Positions 1-16,052 of a stretch of 64,000 nt of DNA are shown in pieces. Positions within the stretch are counted from its first letter, which is position 1; every line of letters starts with the position of its first letter. A program made the position numbers and the translations under genes. The DNA is from Lota lota (lineage: Eukaryota > Chordata > Actinopteri > Gadiformes > Lotidae), in NCBI GenBank assembly GCA_026745465.1, contig JACYXH010000218.1, forward strand, positions 236,001 through 300,000, given 5' to 3'. The notes beneath the pieces are model-generated. The model did no database searches and was not told where the DNA came from. It worked only from the letters and a program-made list of their open reading frames with translations.

Positions 1-3233
<3,233 letters not shown>

Positions 3234-4812
3234 AACGCTGGGCCTCTCCGTGGACTTGACTGTATGTAGCTAACCCCGTCCCCCCACCCCCACCCCACAC
3301 ACACACACACACCCCCCCCCAGACACCACACACTCCACCTTAGTGTAACGACGGCCAGGCTTCAACAGCCCTGGGTGTGCGAATTCAGCTTGGGGAGGGC
3401 AGCGGTCTATCACGCGGGGGGGAGGGGGGGATGGGAGAGATGTAGTTGTAAGATCAGAAAGGCCAGTATCCTCACCGGTCCCACACATCCACCTCCTTGG
3501 TCACGTCTCTGAGCGGTTTACCCGCATATCATTTGTTTTTGTTTTTATTTATTGGTTTAGTTTTGGTACCCAGTGACGTTATGGGGGTGGTTTTTGGTTG
3601 GGAACAACCGGGAAGGTTGGACTTTGTTATGGAAAATTGCACTGTACCGTTGCTGTGTGTGTGTGTATGTGCATGCACAAGTGGGCGTGTACACCTTGCA
3701 TCTGAATCCAGTTTTTTCTTGGTCAATCAAGCCACGGTATTTTTGTGAACTTTCATAAGGAACCAAGCGCCATGTTTTATTTTATTAATTTCCCTTTAGC
3801 AGGCACCTAAGGATAATTCAATGTTCATATTTTAGCTTGTTGGAAAACGTTCTAATTGGGGTCAAATTTGTCCCGCTAATCAGAACCCAAATTCAATGAT
3901 AATCCCGTTCCAATGATTTGTCTTTGCGAAATGTAATATTAGCACGATCAAACCAAATATTTCAATGAAGAAAAAATGTTTAGTCTTTTTATATATTTCT
4001 TTTTAATAACGGCTACCATCATCGAAAGCTCTCTTGTCTGATAATATTCTGGTTAAGAAGTCGGCAAGGTATAGTGGAATGTTCAGAGCTATACCGCAGG
4101 CCCCTCCCCTTTCCCAGCAAGCAGGTGTACAAAGCAGAACCGCTCACAAATTCTCTGTTCTTCTTAACATTCACACTACTCCTCAAAAAGAGGCTGATAC
4201 TTTCATTGGATAAAATCCTACCCATATTGGGAACAAAATCTATTGTAACTTAACACACACACATACAAAAAGACTTGTCTTCAGGTGCCAAAAATCTATT
4301 TGGAAAGTACATTTCCAGATGTTCATATAGGATAAATGGTTTTGGGAAATTGATCCGTGGTCTAAAAATCATTACATACCTTTTCTGCTTAACTTAACTT
4401 GACACTGAGACTGTTTCTCATGGCTCGCGTGGTCAGTGACTTGTCCTGTTAATATGGCTTTGGCTTTCGTAGCCATAGACCATTTGGACCAGAGAAGAAG
4501 GGTGAATGCCAAAATGAAGCAAGATAAATTTATATATATAATGTTGCAGACCATATGTAAGGGCCTTCTAGATATTATTTTTTTATATATTATTTTTTCG
4601 TCATATTTTCTACCTACTGTGAGCTGTCTTAGATGGGCCAATGTTAAAATCAACTCGTCAAACCTGTTTGAATAATTAAAGTTGCAATGTGTAACATTAA
4701 GCCAGGTAGACTGGAGACTTTCAGAATAAAGAAAACTATAGCAGTGTTCTGTCCACTATAACTGACTGCAACCGTGTGACATGACCTAGCGTAGCTCGGC
4801 TGGCTGGGTGGC

Positions 4813-4909
4813 GTGAGTGGGAGGGGTTTAGGGTGAGTGGGAGGGGTTTAGGGTGAGTGGGAGGGGTATAGGGTGAGTGGGAGGGGTATAGGGTGAGTGG
4901 GAGGGGTTT
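4813..4909. repeat. 20-bp minisatellite, about 5 copies
   Basis: The unit GTGAGTGGGAGGGGTTTAGG is repeated about five times, with TTTAGG/TATAGG variants. Confidence 0.85.
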
Positions 4910-6832
4910 CTTATGGTTGATGGTAAGATTCTTATAAACAAAGAGAGCTACAAGCTGGCCAGCATTTTTGGTTTGTAGAATATAAAAGTTATAGGAGGTA
5001 ATTTTATTGATAACATTATCGAAATCACTATGGATCAGTGTTGACTACAGATGTCCAGGCAAGCTACGAGCTAGTTGAAATGTTACATATTGGGACTTTA
5101 ATTAGAATTCGATTTAATAATTTATTATCTGTTTATTCAACGTTTTTATTCTGGGGTTCAGATTATGGTGCAGTGAATTATCTGTACGTGCGTATCACAG
5201 ATTCCTTTAACCACCAGATTTGCACTTTGTGAATCAACGCAAGATGAGTTTAGCAATCAACACTGTATCTGTATTTTTATTTTTCAAGGGAGTCAGGCTA
5301 GCTAGCAATCCTCTGAACTAGACATACATTTTAATAACTTGATGTCAAGGCACAGGAAATGTATTATTACTTTTACAAATGAGGACAATGAAGGATTTTA
5401 TGATCCCGTTTGTTATTAGCAGGGCCATGGTAAGGTGGTTTGTGATGATTAGCATTTGTAGAACCTAGCGAGCGCCTAGCTTTGCTGATGGGGTGTCTGT
5501 GCATCTATATTTACTTGGGAGTATACTTTATGATATACATGGCACAACTTTTGTTTCGGTTATCAGTTGAGAGATCACAATAAAATAAAAAAAGAATGGG
5601 AGAGTTAAAGATTCACTTGAGAGCTGTTGTGGATTAATTTGTTTTGGTTTTTTGTTTCTTTATTTACATGAATGTCACCCTGAATCTCTGGTGTTGAATT
5701 GTTCAAAAGGTCAGTTTTGCATTGGTTGTATATCGGTTGAGCGCTCAAACTGAACACACAGCACCACCCACCCCCATTCTACTATAGCAATAGTAACCGT
5801 GTTTTATTTGAACTATCTTGTTAATTAATATGTCTGGCCAGTCTGTTTTTCCCTGGGGTGGATCTGCTTGCCTTTTTTAACGTCTACATTTCTTAATGAA
5901 CTACATGTCCCCCAGCAAGGTTAAAGGAGTAAAAATAATAATAATAATGCCTTTGATAAAAATTGTCTTTCATAAATAAATTGATAAAAGGGTTGATTTA
6001 AGACGAATGTCATCGAGGGGATTGTCCAGCCATTGGACAGTTCCCTTGAAAACAGTTCCTCGCGTGATGTCCTGCCACAGAAACAGAGGCCGTCTCGGAA
6101 CGCAGCGAGAGGACAGAGGCCTTATGAATTCCAACGGGAGGTGGGGAAGTTGGGGAAATGCAACGAGGATCATGCCTCACCTCTGCGTGTACAGGCATGT
6201 AAAGGCCAAAAGTACCAATCTCTTCAGGGGCGGAGGTTTGCTGTAAATCTGTAAACTTGCAGTGTAAATATACACTAGTATGGTGAGAAGCTACTCTGTA
6301 AAAGTTGTACAAAATTCTGTTATTTTGTGTGTTTGAAAAAGACAGAATTTTTACTGAACCGATGTTTATAGATTTTTATTTATGGTGTTGAGGTGCAGAA
6401 TTATTGTAAAGATGTGCCACAACTAGGGTCAGAAATTAATTTATGATCAATGTATAAAGAAGTTCTCCCTTTTTTAATTTTCAAAAAGGCCCTAGACAAA
6501 CTGAGATGCAGGGACTGTAAATCTGGCCCAGTTAAGGAAGCCAGTGTTAATCAATTTGTCATGTTAATAACTTGCACGAATGGAAACTTCCTCTGGGGAT
6601 ACTGGAAATTGCTACTGGGTAGATGTTCCAACTTTTAAATGATTCTAGCAGACGTTTTATGACGAGATAGTGTATACTGATTTAACTACGTTATCTTGGC
6701 TTATGTACAGGTTTATAAAAGGGGAGAAAAATGTTCCCCATGGGACAAAAGTTAATTTCTGACCTTGGCCTCTGAGCACCTTTTATTGTCACCTTAAGTT
6801 AAGTAAAATGCTATTTTTAAATGTTAGAAAGG

Positions 6833-6838
6833 AATAAA
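6833..6838 (+). terminator. polyadenylation signal, likely slc35e1
   Basis: AATAAA on the plus strand, facing the oppositely oriented signal at 6991-6996. The two genes converge here. Confidence 0.5.
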
Positions 6839-6990
6839 TGCGTTGTGGAATAATTGGTTGTGGAATTAGTTGTTTTGCCTCCGGTGTCTGAATGCATGAC
6901 CTTGCCCTCCGCTTTTAGAGAATTAACCAAAGAGTTCACTGGCACATATTGAGATGTAAATATATAAAATCGCAACTTAAAGCGAATCAG

Positions 6991-6996
6991 TTTATT
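6991..6996 (-). terminator. polyadenylation signal, likely EP4-like receptor gene
   Basis: TTTATT on the plus strand, which is AATAAA on the minus strand. It lies about 250 bases downstream of the receptor stop codon. Confidence 0.5.
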
Positions 6997-7248
6997 ACAC
7001 AATGTTGTACAGTATAAATATAATATAAATTTCAGGTAAAACGGTTAAAAAAACAAACAAAGAATACACAGGCTGCATGTAGGCCTACAATCGATCCTCT
7101 GTCTGTTGTGGCTTGACAGACCCTTATAGTCTGTTGTCTTGACATTCTGAGACTTAAATGTGCACCAAAAAGTGACGTGCTCTCGACTCGGAACTCGACC
7201 CTCTTTTTTTTTTTTTAACCATTGAAGCCATTTCAAGTTGAAATGGTT

Positions 7249-8820
7249 TTAACTGTTTCCACCGGTGTGCTGCCGAGCCTCTGGGCCGTAAGGTATGTAC
7301 GCCGGCAGCTGTGTGATGACGTTTGCGGTGCACAGGAGCTGCGTCAAGACGTGGCTGTTGCTCGTCTCGGGGACGGGGCAGGGGTAAAACAGCGCTTGCG
7401 TCGAAGGAGGGGAGTTTCGTTTGCTATACGACTGTCTGGCCCTCCTCGACGAGCCTAATATCCTCTTGAACAGAGACCTTCTCAGCAGGATGTATATCCA
7501 CGGGTCCAGGATGGGATTCACAGAGGCTATCCGGATAGCCGTGAGGTCCGCTTGGTAATAGTCTTGGTGCATGATCTGGTTGGCAAATACCCGAGCCTGG
7601 AACAAACCAGGCACAATGGGTTGGTCTTTAACACACCTGATCACACAAATTTGGTGTCTTATAAAATCGATTAAAAAATATATCTAACCATTTATACAGT
7701 TGTAGAGCATCTACGAAGATAAAAACGTTGTGTTCGTGACTAGGTTTATTAAAGTACTAGTCATGTTTTTTTTTCAGTTAGGCTTGTGCCATGTTGAGTT
7801 TACTCTTCTTCATCAATAGTCCTACATAGGCTGCAATTACACACACATTCCTCTCTGTTGACCGTATGAGTGGTGGACGAAACATATTTTTTAAGTATTA
7901 AAGTTATATTATTAAATATAAGTTAAATAGTATTATTAAAGTTATGAAAAAAAAAGAAGTGTCATTACCACTAATGGTGCAGAGCACGCGAGGACCACCG
8001 CCGAAGTCAGCACGAGCACTGCGATCATCTGCGTCTCGGCGGCTGAAGAGAGCGCGACCCACCGCTCACGGACGCTCGCCCTCGTCACGGGCCGCTGCAC
8101 AGTCCTCTTGCGCATGAGCAACAGAGTTCCACAAACCGCGACATTAAAAACAATCGTTGCTAATATGAGCAACAGGCTAGCCGTGCCGTATAAGAAGGAA
8201 TACGCCGCTGGCAGAGGGTCCTGCTTCCGCCACTCAATGAAGCACCAGGTAAGCGACGGCTGGAGCTCGCTCCTGGCCATACCCATCATCGGAAGGCAAC
8301 AGAAAACGATGTTGCTAACATAAATAGAGAACAAAAACGTTTGCGCAAAGCGTCGACCCACTCTCCATCTGCGATATGTGTACGGGCAGCAGATCGCCAT
8401 GAATCGCTCCGCGGACATGGCGCATATGATGCTCAGTCCCGCCACGCCGAAGAACAGCAACAGGAAGGACTGAAAGGCGCACAGGTGGTCGTCTTTGAGG
8501 ATGTGTTCGTCCAGGTAGTTGGCGATAGTTAGCGGACTGGCGAGGCAGGTTCCGAGGAGATCCGTGACGGCCAAGCCGCAGACCAACGTGTAGAAAGCAG
8601 ACGATTTTCGTTCCTGCCGGGAAATCGACAGAACTACTATTGCAATTATATTTCCAAGCGCCCCACCGACGAACATTAGAACTGGCAAAGCAATCGCTTT
8701 ACTACTATCCGCTTTTGATGGGTAAGTCTGTGTTCGGTTGATTTGAATAAATCCGTTGGTAAGGTTCGTGTTTTCGCTCAGAAATACACCCATCACATCC
8801 ATTCTGCGTGGTTCTCTCAT
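7249..8820 (-). CDS. ptger4c: prostaglandin E2 receptor EP4-like (third teleost ptger4-type gene)
   Basis: Two exons: 8820-7969 (start codon to a gtaatg donor) and 7596-7249 (after a ttccag acceptor), joined in phase 0 to give about 399 residues. It is a rhodopsin-class prostanoid GPCR that should couple to Gs and raise cAMP on binding PGE2. Family marks are FYTLVCGLAVTDLLGT in TM2, LSIICAMSAER at the end of TM3, TWCF in extracellular loop 2, and TM7 with the ligand-carboxylate arginine in LTAIRIASVNP followed by DPWIY. The intron sits in TM6 exactly where PTGER4 is split. Two N-glycosylation sequons (NLT, NRT) lie in the N-terminus. The TM3 motif reads ERF rather than ERY. The tail is short compared with human EP4 (488 residues). 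EP4 strings fit better than EP1, EP2 or EP3; the 'c' paralogue symbol is inferred from context. It is transcribed against slc35e1. Confidence 0.92.
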
Positions 8821-9102
8821 CAGTTGTTTCCTGAATCTCCAGTACTAAATTGCATGCAGAAATAAAAAGTACCTATAAATACCATGGAATCTTTTCTGCA
8901 AAAGCGCAACATGGTCTTCTGCACTGTGACGATGTTACAATGGTTTGGCGACTGTTGTGGCCATCTCGGCAGAGGGAAGACAAGCTACTCCAGGGAGCGA
9001 GAGATATGCACTCTCCTCTTGCCCCTTGAGCGAGTGCATGCGTCACTCAGATGTTGAGTTATCTGTCTGAATACAGACGGCAGAAAGGGCTTTTAATAAA
9101 AC

Positions 9103-9103
<1 letters not shown>

Positions 9104-9186
<83 letters not shown>
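9104..9186. repeat. (CA)n microsatellite, about 41 units
   Basis: Uninterrupted CA dinucleotides, visible directly. Confidence 0.98.
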
Positions 9187-9187
<1 letters not shown>

Positions 9188-9489
9188 CTCTTATTTAGAC
9201 AGTACATTGGCAGGCGACTGTAATGGGAATCCCACAGAGCAGGCTACTGTGCCCGGCTGTCACCCTCGGAGCTCTCCACTAGATGGCGTACGGAATGGAC
9301 CAACTGGGACGTAAAGTTCGATTTATTTATTTTTTTACCGGGCAAATAATTTCCCTTGCTGATGAGAAACCAGCTATATTCTATTCTATGTTTCACTACA
9401 GTTGAGAAATGGCTACTCTACTTACTACTATGGATCAGAATTTAAATGATCTGGAACTTACCTTGTCTTTCAGTTGGTTATTCTACATG

Positions 9490-9608
<119 letters not shown>

Positions 9609-11869
9609 GTAACTGCAGGCTACTGATCAACTGATGTGTTGACGTGAGCTAAACGTGATGAAGACCATTGCCCTCCAGTAGCTATCCATTAGTCGAATGT
9701 TGTGGATGCGGAATAACGGTCATAGCAACACGACCTGACCCATCTTCTCTGTCCTGGCTGCTGCTTTCCAGGCCACATCGCCCCACACTTAATAAGATAC
9801 AAACACAACGCCAGCGCTTTGTGCTAAACACAGATGACTGTAAATGGTTGCGAGATGGGACACACTTTACGCACACACTATACGCACACACTATACGCAC
9901 ACAAACACACACACAGGACGTCATAGCACTTAGTCTCATTGGGACCCCGGCACCCTGCTCCTCCCCACCCCACCCCCACCCCACGCACCCCAGTGGTCAT
10001 GAGTCATGTTGCCATCGAGGACGTGGCATGCAGGTCCCTGTCCGCTTGGCTCCTTAAAAGACGATGGCGACACCTCTGCCGAGGTATGCCTATGTACCCT
10101 CCCCGCCCCCCCACCCCGCTCCTCCACCTCACCCTCTTCCTGGTTGAGAATCTGTAGCTAGCATAAACATGAGAAGGCCGCTTAAGTATAGTAAATGTCG
10201 GCCCCTATTTCTGCCCATGCACTATGAATACTAGATGCTTCAGTGTTTTCTGATTTGTGATCTTTACGATATACCTTTTCTCTTTTTTTAAGCCCAGATA
10301 TTTTTTCTGCAGATCTTGCGTCCAGCCAGGTTTCCCGATAATAGATGTCTCATGAAATCAGATCCCTCCGGATTTGGGAAGGTTTTAGTGGCTCATTTAT
10401 TAGCGAGTATACAAAATGCCAGAAGAAGGAGAGTGGAGAAGGAGGAGTAGAGAAGAGGCAGGACAAGTAGCCCCCCACCCACCACTTCTCATTTACATTG
10501 TCGGGAGAAAATGTGTTATCTGGACCCTACAGGAAGTTAGCTTTGCCATTTCCAGGAACTGAGCCGGGAGGATTCTGCTGCTTGCGCCATGTCTCAAGGT
10601 CAACTGTTCAGCAGTTAAAGTGAAGTCTGTAGAATTGAGTGGCCTCTAGCAGAAATGGAATATAATAATCATAAGAATGTTTTCATCAGTGTATAATCCC
10701 ATTAAGATAAGAACCGTTCCTTTGGCATGAGCCCTCTACATCCACATGTAGGGAGGGGGTCCCTTTCCATGCCATGTTTTCTACAGTAGCCCAGAACAGA
10801 CGCTTCTAGAGAGGGCGCGTTTTAAATTAACAATCTTAATCGCTGTGTTACTTGTAAGCTATGCAAAGTCAAGTCACATTCATTTGTACGGCCCTTGATC
10901 ACATATCCAGTCTCAACATGCAAGTAGGCTGCACTGGTCCCCAAAACCCAGAGGGATGAGGAAGAAACCTCAACGATCGCAGAAACTGGATCCCTCGTAG
11001 GGACGGCCAAGAGCCGTAGTCCTTAACTGGAAGTCACAGCAGAGGGAGAGAGCGACGTAATGGGGGAAAAATGTGTAGATTGAGGTGAAGTTTGAGGGCA
11101 TCTTCCCACACACTATCTCGCTCGAGTTCCTGAAGCCCCACTCCTGCTACTGAGTGTAAAGCTATAAATGTCCCACAGTTCAGTCTGTTCAATTAATCAT
11201 ACTGTTGAGGTGACACATAACAGCTTTAGTCATCGGTGCTGGCCCCCACCGGTGTGGCTGGTGGGGGCATGTCATTTTCTGCCCAGGACACTGGCGTATT
11301 TACATTCTCTTGTTATTTATAGTGACCGAGCATCTGTTGATAGGCCTTTGTGCAACACACTCAATCCAAACCTCGCACATTTCAAGATGAATTTTCACCA
11401 CCCTCCGACTCTTCCCAAAGAAGGGCGTTTGACAGCAGCCCTGAAAAATATAAATATGAACAGAGATATCCCCAAAACCAACGCTGATGTGTGAGAAGAC
11501 AACGTGGCAGTCCCTTTTTGCTCTGTGCGCATCAGCTTGTGTACGCGCCCTCTGTATACCCCTCTACGGACTCAGATAAACACGGCGGCCCGGTCTGTTT
11601 CTGGGGCGTTCATTAAGCAGGACGGGGTATTTACACAGGAGGTCGTTAACGGAAGGCTTCACGCTGAGGAGCGTAGCTGCTCCTGCTCGACGGCGCTCCC
11701 GACCCCGTTGGACACTCGCCGCGGTCGGAATTGAACCTGTGACCCGTTTCCCAGTCGAACAAGAACTTTGCTCAAGCGCTGCCACGTCGCCCCCTGGAGG
11801 CCCGAGCGGGACCCACACGTTTCACAAGGAACTTGGGAGTTTGGACCTTTTTCCCCGTCCTGACACTTG

Positions 11870-11995
11870 ACAGTGTAGTGGTGTAGTGGGCAGAGCTGGC
11901 TGTTTGGGCAGGGTTGTGGGTTCTATCCCTCAGCTTATCCTGGTGACAGCAAATGTCCTTGAGCAAGGGACCTACACCCATAGCTGCATGCAATA
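11870..11995 (+). repeat. tRNA-derived SINE copy
   Basis: It has an A/B-box-like head with 'gttgtgggttctatccc', followed by 'ccttgagcaaggga' and 'gctgcatgcaataa'. This is the usual layout of fish tRNA-type SINEs. Confidence 0.5.
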
Positions 11996-12508
11996 AGCCG
12001 ACGGTTGTGGTTGTGAGTTGTTAGACATGGAAGTGGGACGTGCTTTTGAAGAGGCCCTATCTTTGTAACTGCTATATAAATGCAGTCTGTTTACTTTTAA
12101 GCAGGTAAACGTTATTATATATTATAAGTGATATGTTTTTTATAAGGACTGTGTAGGATTTTACACGCGTCGCTTTAGATTCCCAATATATGAACAGGTT
12201 GTAATTTAGCGTACAAAATGAGGCCTTCCCGGACTGCGTAGAACAGCCTGCGGGCTGAGTTCTATTATATTTGAACCGGGACGGTTTTGCCGGGAAAAAG
12301 GAAGAAAGTGAAGGAAGTGCCCAGGATACTGTAAGTACAAGCAAGGGTAAAAGTGTCACCTGTGTATTCTGTGCTCGCTCCCACTCCAGTGCTCTCAATG
12401 CGCGAGCTCAAGCAGGCTGCAGTTCACTTACAGCCAAAGGTGTCAGTTATGCAAAGCAATTTCGGATTCTTACTCCAGAATGTTTGGCCTCCAGTATTAC
12501 TGCTTGCA

Positions 12509-12712
12509 CCGCTCATCCAAACAACTTTGCACCCGACACTGCACCTTGGGTCCTCAGTAATGCACCCGCCATCGGCAGTGCCCGTTTCGGGCCTGTACGT
12601 TGCCTGTTCGGAATGGGCCGATTGTTGCAGCTTCCACCGGGAACCGCTCATCCAAACAACTTCACGCCAGACACGGCACTTCCTTGGGTCCTCAGCAATA
12701 CACCTGCCAAGT
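12509..12712. repeat. diverged direct repeat, two copies 135 bp apart
   Basis: The string 'gctcatccaaacaactt' starts at 12511 and again at 12646. Each is followed by a similar block ending 'ttgggtcctcag'. The two 65-70 bp blocks differ at several positions, suggesting an old tandem duplication. Confidence 0.7.
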
Positions 12713-14761
12713 GTGAAGTCGATCACATGTACGGTTGTGGAGAAAATTGAAGTACATGCTGAGACTCCTCGAATTATAGTTAGACGATTGAGTGCCAAAT
12801 TAGTCACTTATCTCATGGGTTTTAAAATGATTTAAAGTAAGTATGTGCTCATCCACTATGATGCAATCATGGGAAATAAACATGTTAACGGATGTACCTC
12901 AGGCTTAGTCAGCCTTTGGGATGACTTTACAGGCCAAGCAGCTCAGTTACTCCGCTCATGTTACTCAGAAGAAGCACTTCCTGATTGCCAGATTTTTTAA
13001 TATTTTATTATAGTGATATTTCCCTGTGTCGCTAATAAATGAGGAAGTCAAATCTTTGCACTGCATTTATGCGTCTTACTTCCTCATGCAAAACAAACAT
13101 TTGTGGTCATGCCGTTAAAACTGTATTCAAAAAAAATCCCACCTTCACTTTTACCAGGGCCCATCTTATGTGCTGTATGAAATATATAAACATGCGCTGT
13201 GCAGTGTTCTATGTAAAGGAGAAAAACCCACATGGCCATCGAAATAAAGTCTGTTGGCTACTGGTTTTCGTCGAAGTCGGATGTGGGAAGCACTTGACCA
13301 TCTGAGTCCGGTATGACTCAGGCTTTTCCCTTGATCCCCATGTTGGGTCTCAGCCAATCAGCGACCAACTCTCTGAGCAATAATTACCTCCGGCCTCAAC
13401 TGCGGCGTTCCCTGGAAGTCCGTGACATATGTAAGGGAAGGATAGATTCCGGTTCAAGTTTATATATTGCGGTATAACTATGCGCGGTCCCAAAGGTCAA
13501 ACAGCTATATAATCAGAGAAAGCTTTCGGAGTAATCGTTTTAAAGTCTTCATTGATGAGAACAGTGACCCTTCCCTGACGCTTTCTTAGAAAAAAAATAA
13601 AAAGATATTAGCTATTCTAAAAGGTTTTGGTGTACTTTAAAAAAAGATAACGTTCATAGTCTTAAGGAAAGCTATATTCAGTGCAGTGTATTATTTAATA
13701 TCCATCTCCTAAGGTTACTTCATTAAAAGAAGATTTGAATATAAGCCCTATTTAATCAACATGGCTCCTTTGTTTTTTTGTATTTCGTATGTGGGGAAGC
13801 CTGTGACTACCAAACGCACGGCACCCTTTCTCTCTGAGATATTTTTGGGACTGGTTGGGAGGGAGTGGGGTTCCCCAAGTTGCCTGATTTGTTTCAACCA
13901 GATGATCCTTTTGTCAAAAAGGTACAGGGAGTAAGAATGGGAGCCAACTACGAGAGTTGTTTAAATCTTGTCTACTGGATGGAAGAGACTCAAAAGACAA
14001 AAACATTTAAAAGAATTCACAGAGATTTCCTACCACTAAATGGAACAGTTGAAGCATACATACTATTTTGTGTACGTGTCTAAGTGTGTGAATACAGACA
14101 TTATTTGTTTGCACAACAGGCAGATTGTTAATCTTAGAAGTAAAAGCGGATTCAGTTCATGCTCCTCTTTCACAATAAAAGCACAATGCATCAGCTAACT
14201 CATTCTCTGATCTATCAGATCTTCATCCAAAATATGCAATCTTTGCATGTATTCCTGTCCCCCGGCGGATGTTGTTATATCACGAGGGAAGCTTGCTGTC
14301 GACCATTGACCCTGAGTAGTTTCACACAAGCATCACAGTTCTTCGGTCACGCCTGGGACAGGGTTAAACCTTGGTGTAGTCTTAAACAGGTAAGATGCAT
14401 GGCAGCGTTTTTCCTATCTGCTATCTGACTTTTACCAAATATATTATGGCTAGAGTACATTCCATAATAATAATGTTTTTTGTTCTTCATGTTTCTAAGA
14501 CCTGAGTTGTTACATTGAATCTTTATTTGAATCTTATGTTTGGAAGTCAGAAGTTGCAGTGAGGAGGATTTCTGTATACAGTCCACCGGTTCTTTCCAGA
14601 AGATTCGTAACCGATTGAAGAAGAATGACACAATGATTTACATGCTGGTTTTAAACAAGTAAACGGAGACTCTCTGTGCCTTGCCTGGCACGTTGTCTGT
14701 CTTCCATTAGGGTTCCTAAACAAGCCGCTGTCGGGCAGTACCGCCCCTTACCACCAGCACC

Positions 14762-16021
14762 ATGAAGACAGACGGGGAGACGGAGGTGGAGACAGCTGCT
14801 AGCTGTCCCAGCCCAGGACAAGCACCCATCAAGACCTGGCTGCAGTCCAGTAGGAGAAGTAGGGTGCCCCAGCCGAGAGACTCCAGCTTTACATGGATTG
14901 GTTCAAGCAGTATAGCCACCATGATGGCTTCTATGTCGATGACAATTTGCAGGCATTATGGTGGTAAAGCAGTCTACATATTCCTTAATAAAACTAATTC
15001 ATTTTTAATGAGCCAGAGGTTGTCCTCTTTGGAAAAGATTTTTTTAATTACAAATTATCTTATATTTCAATTAAATATAATTGAATATCTGATCTGATCT
15101 AATCTGATCTAATTGTTTATAATATAATGTCGAGTGTGAACAAAAAGAAAATGTTGACTCCTCAAATAATTATTTTCTATTTGAATCCTCTGCGTACAGT
15201 TATTTCCTGTACGTCCTGCAACTTGTCATCATGAAAAGTTGTCTGAAGAAATGTGAGTGGTTACGGATAAATGGGAAAGTTTGCCCTCGCTGCAGAGCAG
15301 ACGCTGTACTTTTTACCGTCTGTTTGTACGTTTGCGCATTCCCCTGACTGGACAAACCTTTACAGTGCTTCCAGCCTTTCGAGTACTGTTGTGAAGCAGA
15401 CAGATATTTATTTACACATCTAAGAAGCATTCAATGTGTATCCCAACCCACTTGTTTAGAGGACAGAGGAAGTCATTCAAAAATAAAAAACGGAAAACTA
15501 AAAAAAATCACCACTTACTCGGGTGACTTGTTAACCATTAGCCATCAGGAGCAATGATCGTTTTTTAAAGGGAGGGGAAAACTTTAATTGGGTTTGAATT
15601 TCACCTCCAAAGCAATAAAAACAGTCCCAAAGCTGCTGGCCCCCCACTTTCAAGAGGCAGCTGGGCCGAAAGGAATAGTGAATAGTGTTGCAGGTTTATA
15701 GGCTATCGCAGAAACAGTCAAATGAACAGGATGTTATAGAAGTTAGCTGCGGTTCACTGAAGTGTTACACAAGTTGAGTGATGTTTTTAAAATGCTTTCT
15801 CGCACATGCTTACACATACACACAAACACACACGGGGGGTCGAGCCGACTTGCGCTGTCTTGTTGACAAGCTAGCTTCCAGTTAGTGAGGTGAAACATTG
15901 ATCAACGAAAAGGAAAGTCAGCGGATCTGCGTAGCGTCTCACAGATGCTAGCTCAGCTACCTACAGCCAAGCACACACTCAAACAGAAATGTTCTCACAC
16001 GCACACACAGAAGTCACTCAG

Positions 16022-16052
<31 letters not shown>

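Larger units (their letters stand above)
3234..6838 (+). other. slc35e1: long 3' UTR / downstream region of slc35e1
   Basis: No coding potential was seen. The region is AT-rich and ends with a canonical AATAAA at 6833-6838. Earlier candidate signals exist (for example AATAAA near 5580). It contains a 20-bp tandem repeat at 4813-4909. Where the transcript really ends is inferred. Confidence 0.45.

Noticed and set aside
12271-12835. Overlapping open frames of about 160 codons
   Set aside because: They start at non-ATG codons or inside a diverged direct repeat and resemble no protein; a gtaagt at 12330 is probably chance.
14159-14631. Short open frames near 13865-14631 as possible 5' exons of the DAB-like gene
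   Set aside because: No family similarity and no suitable splice phase; the ATG at 14762 was a better but still tentative candidate.
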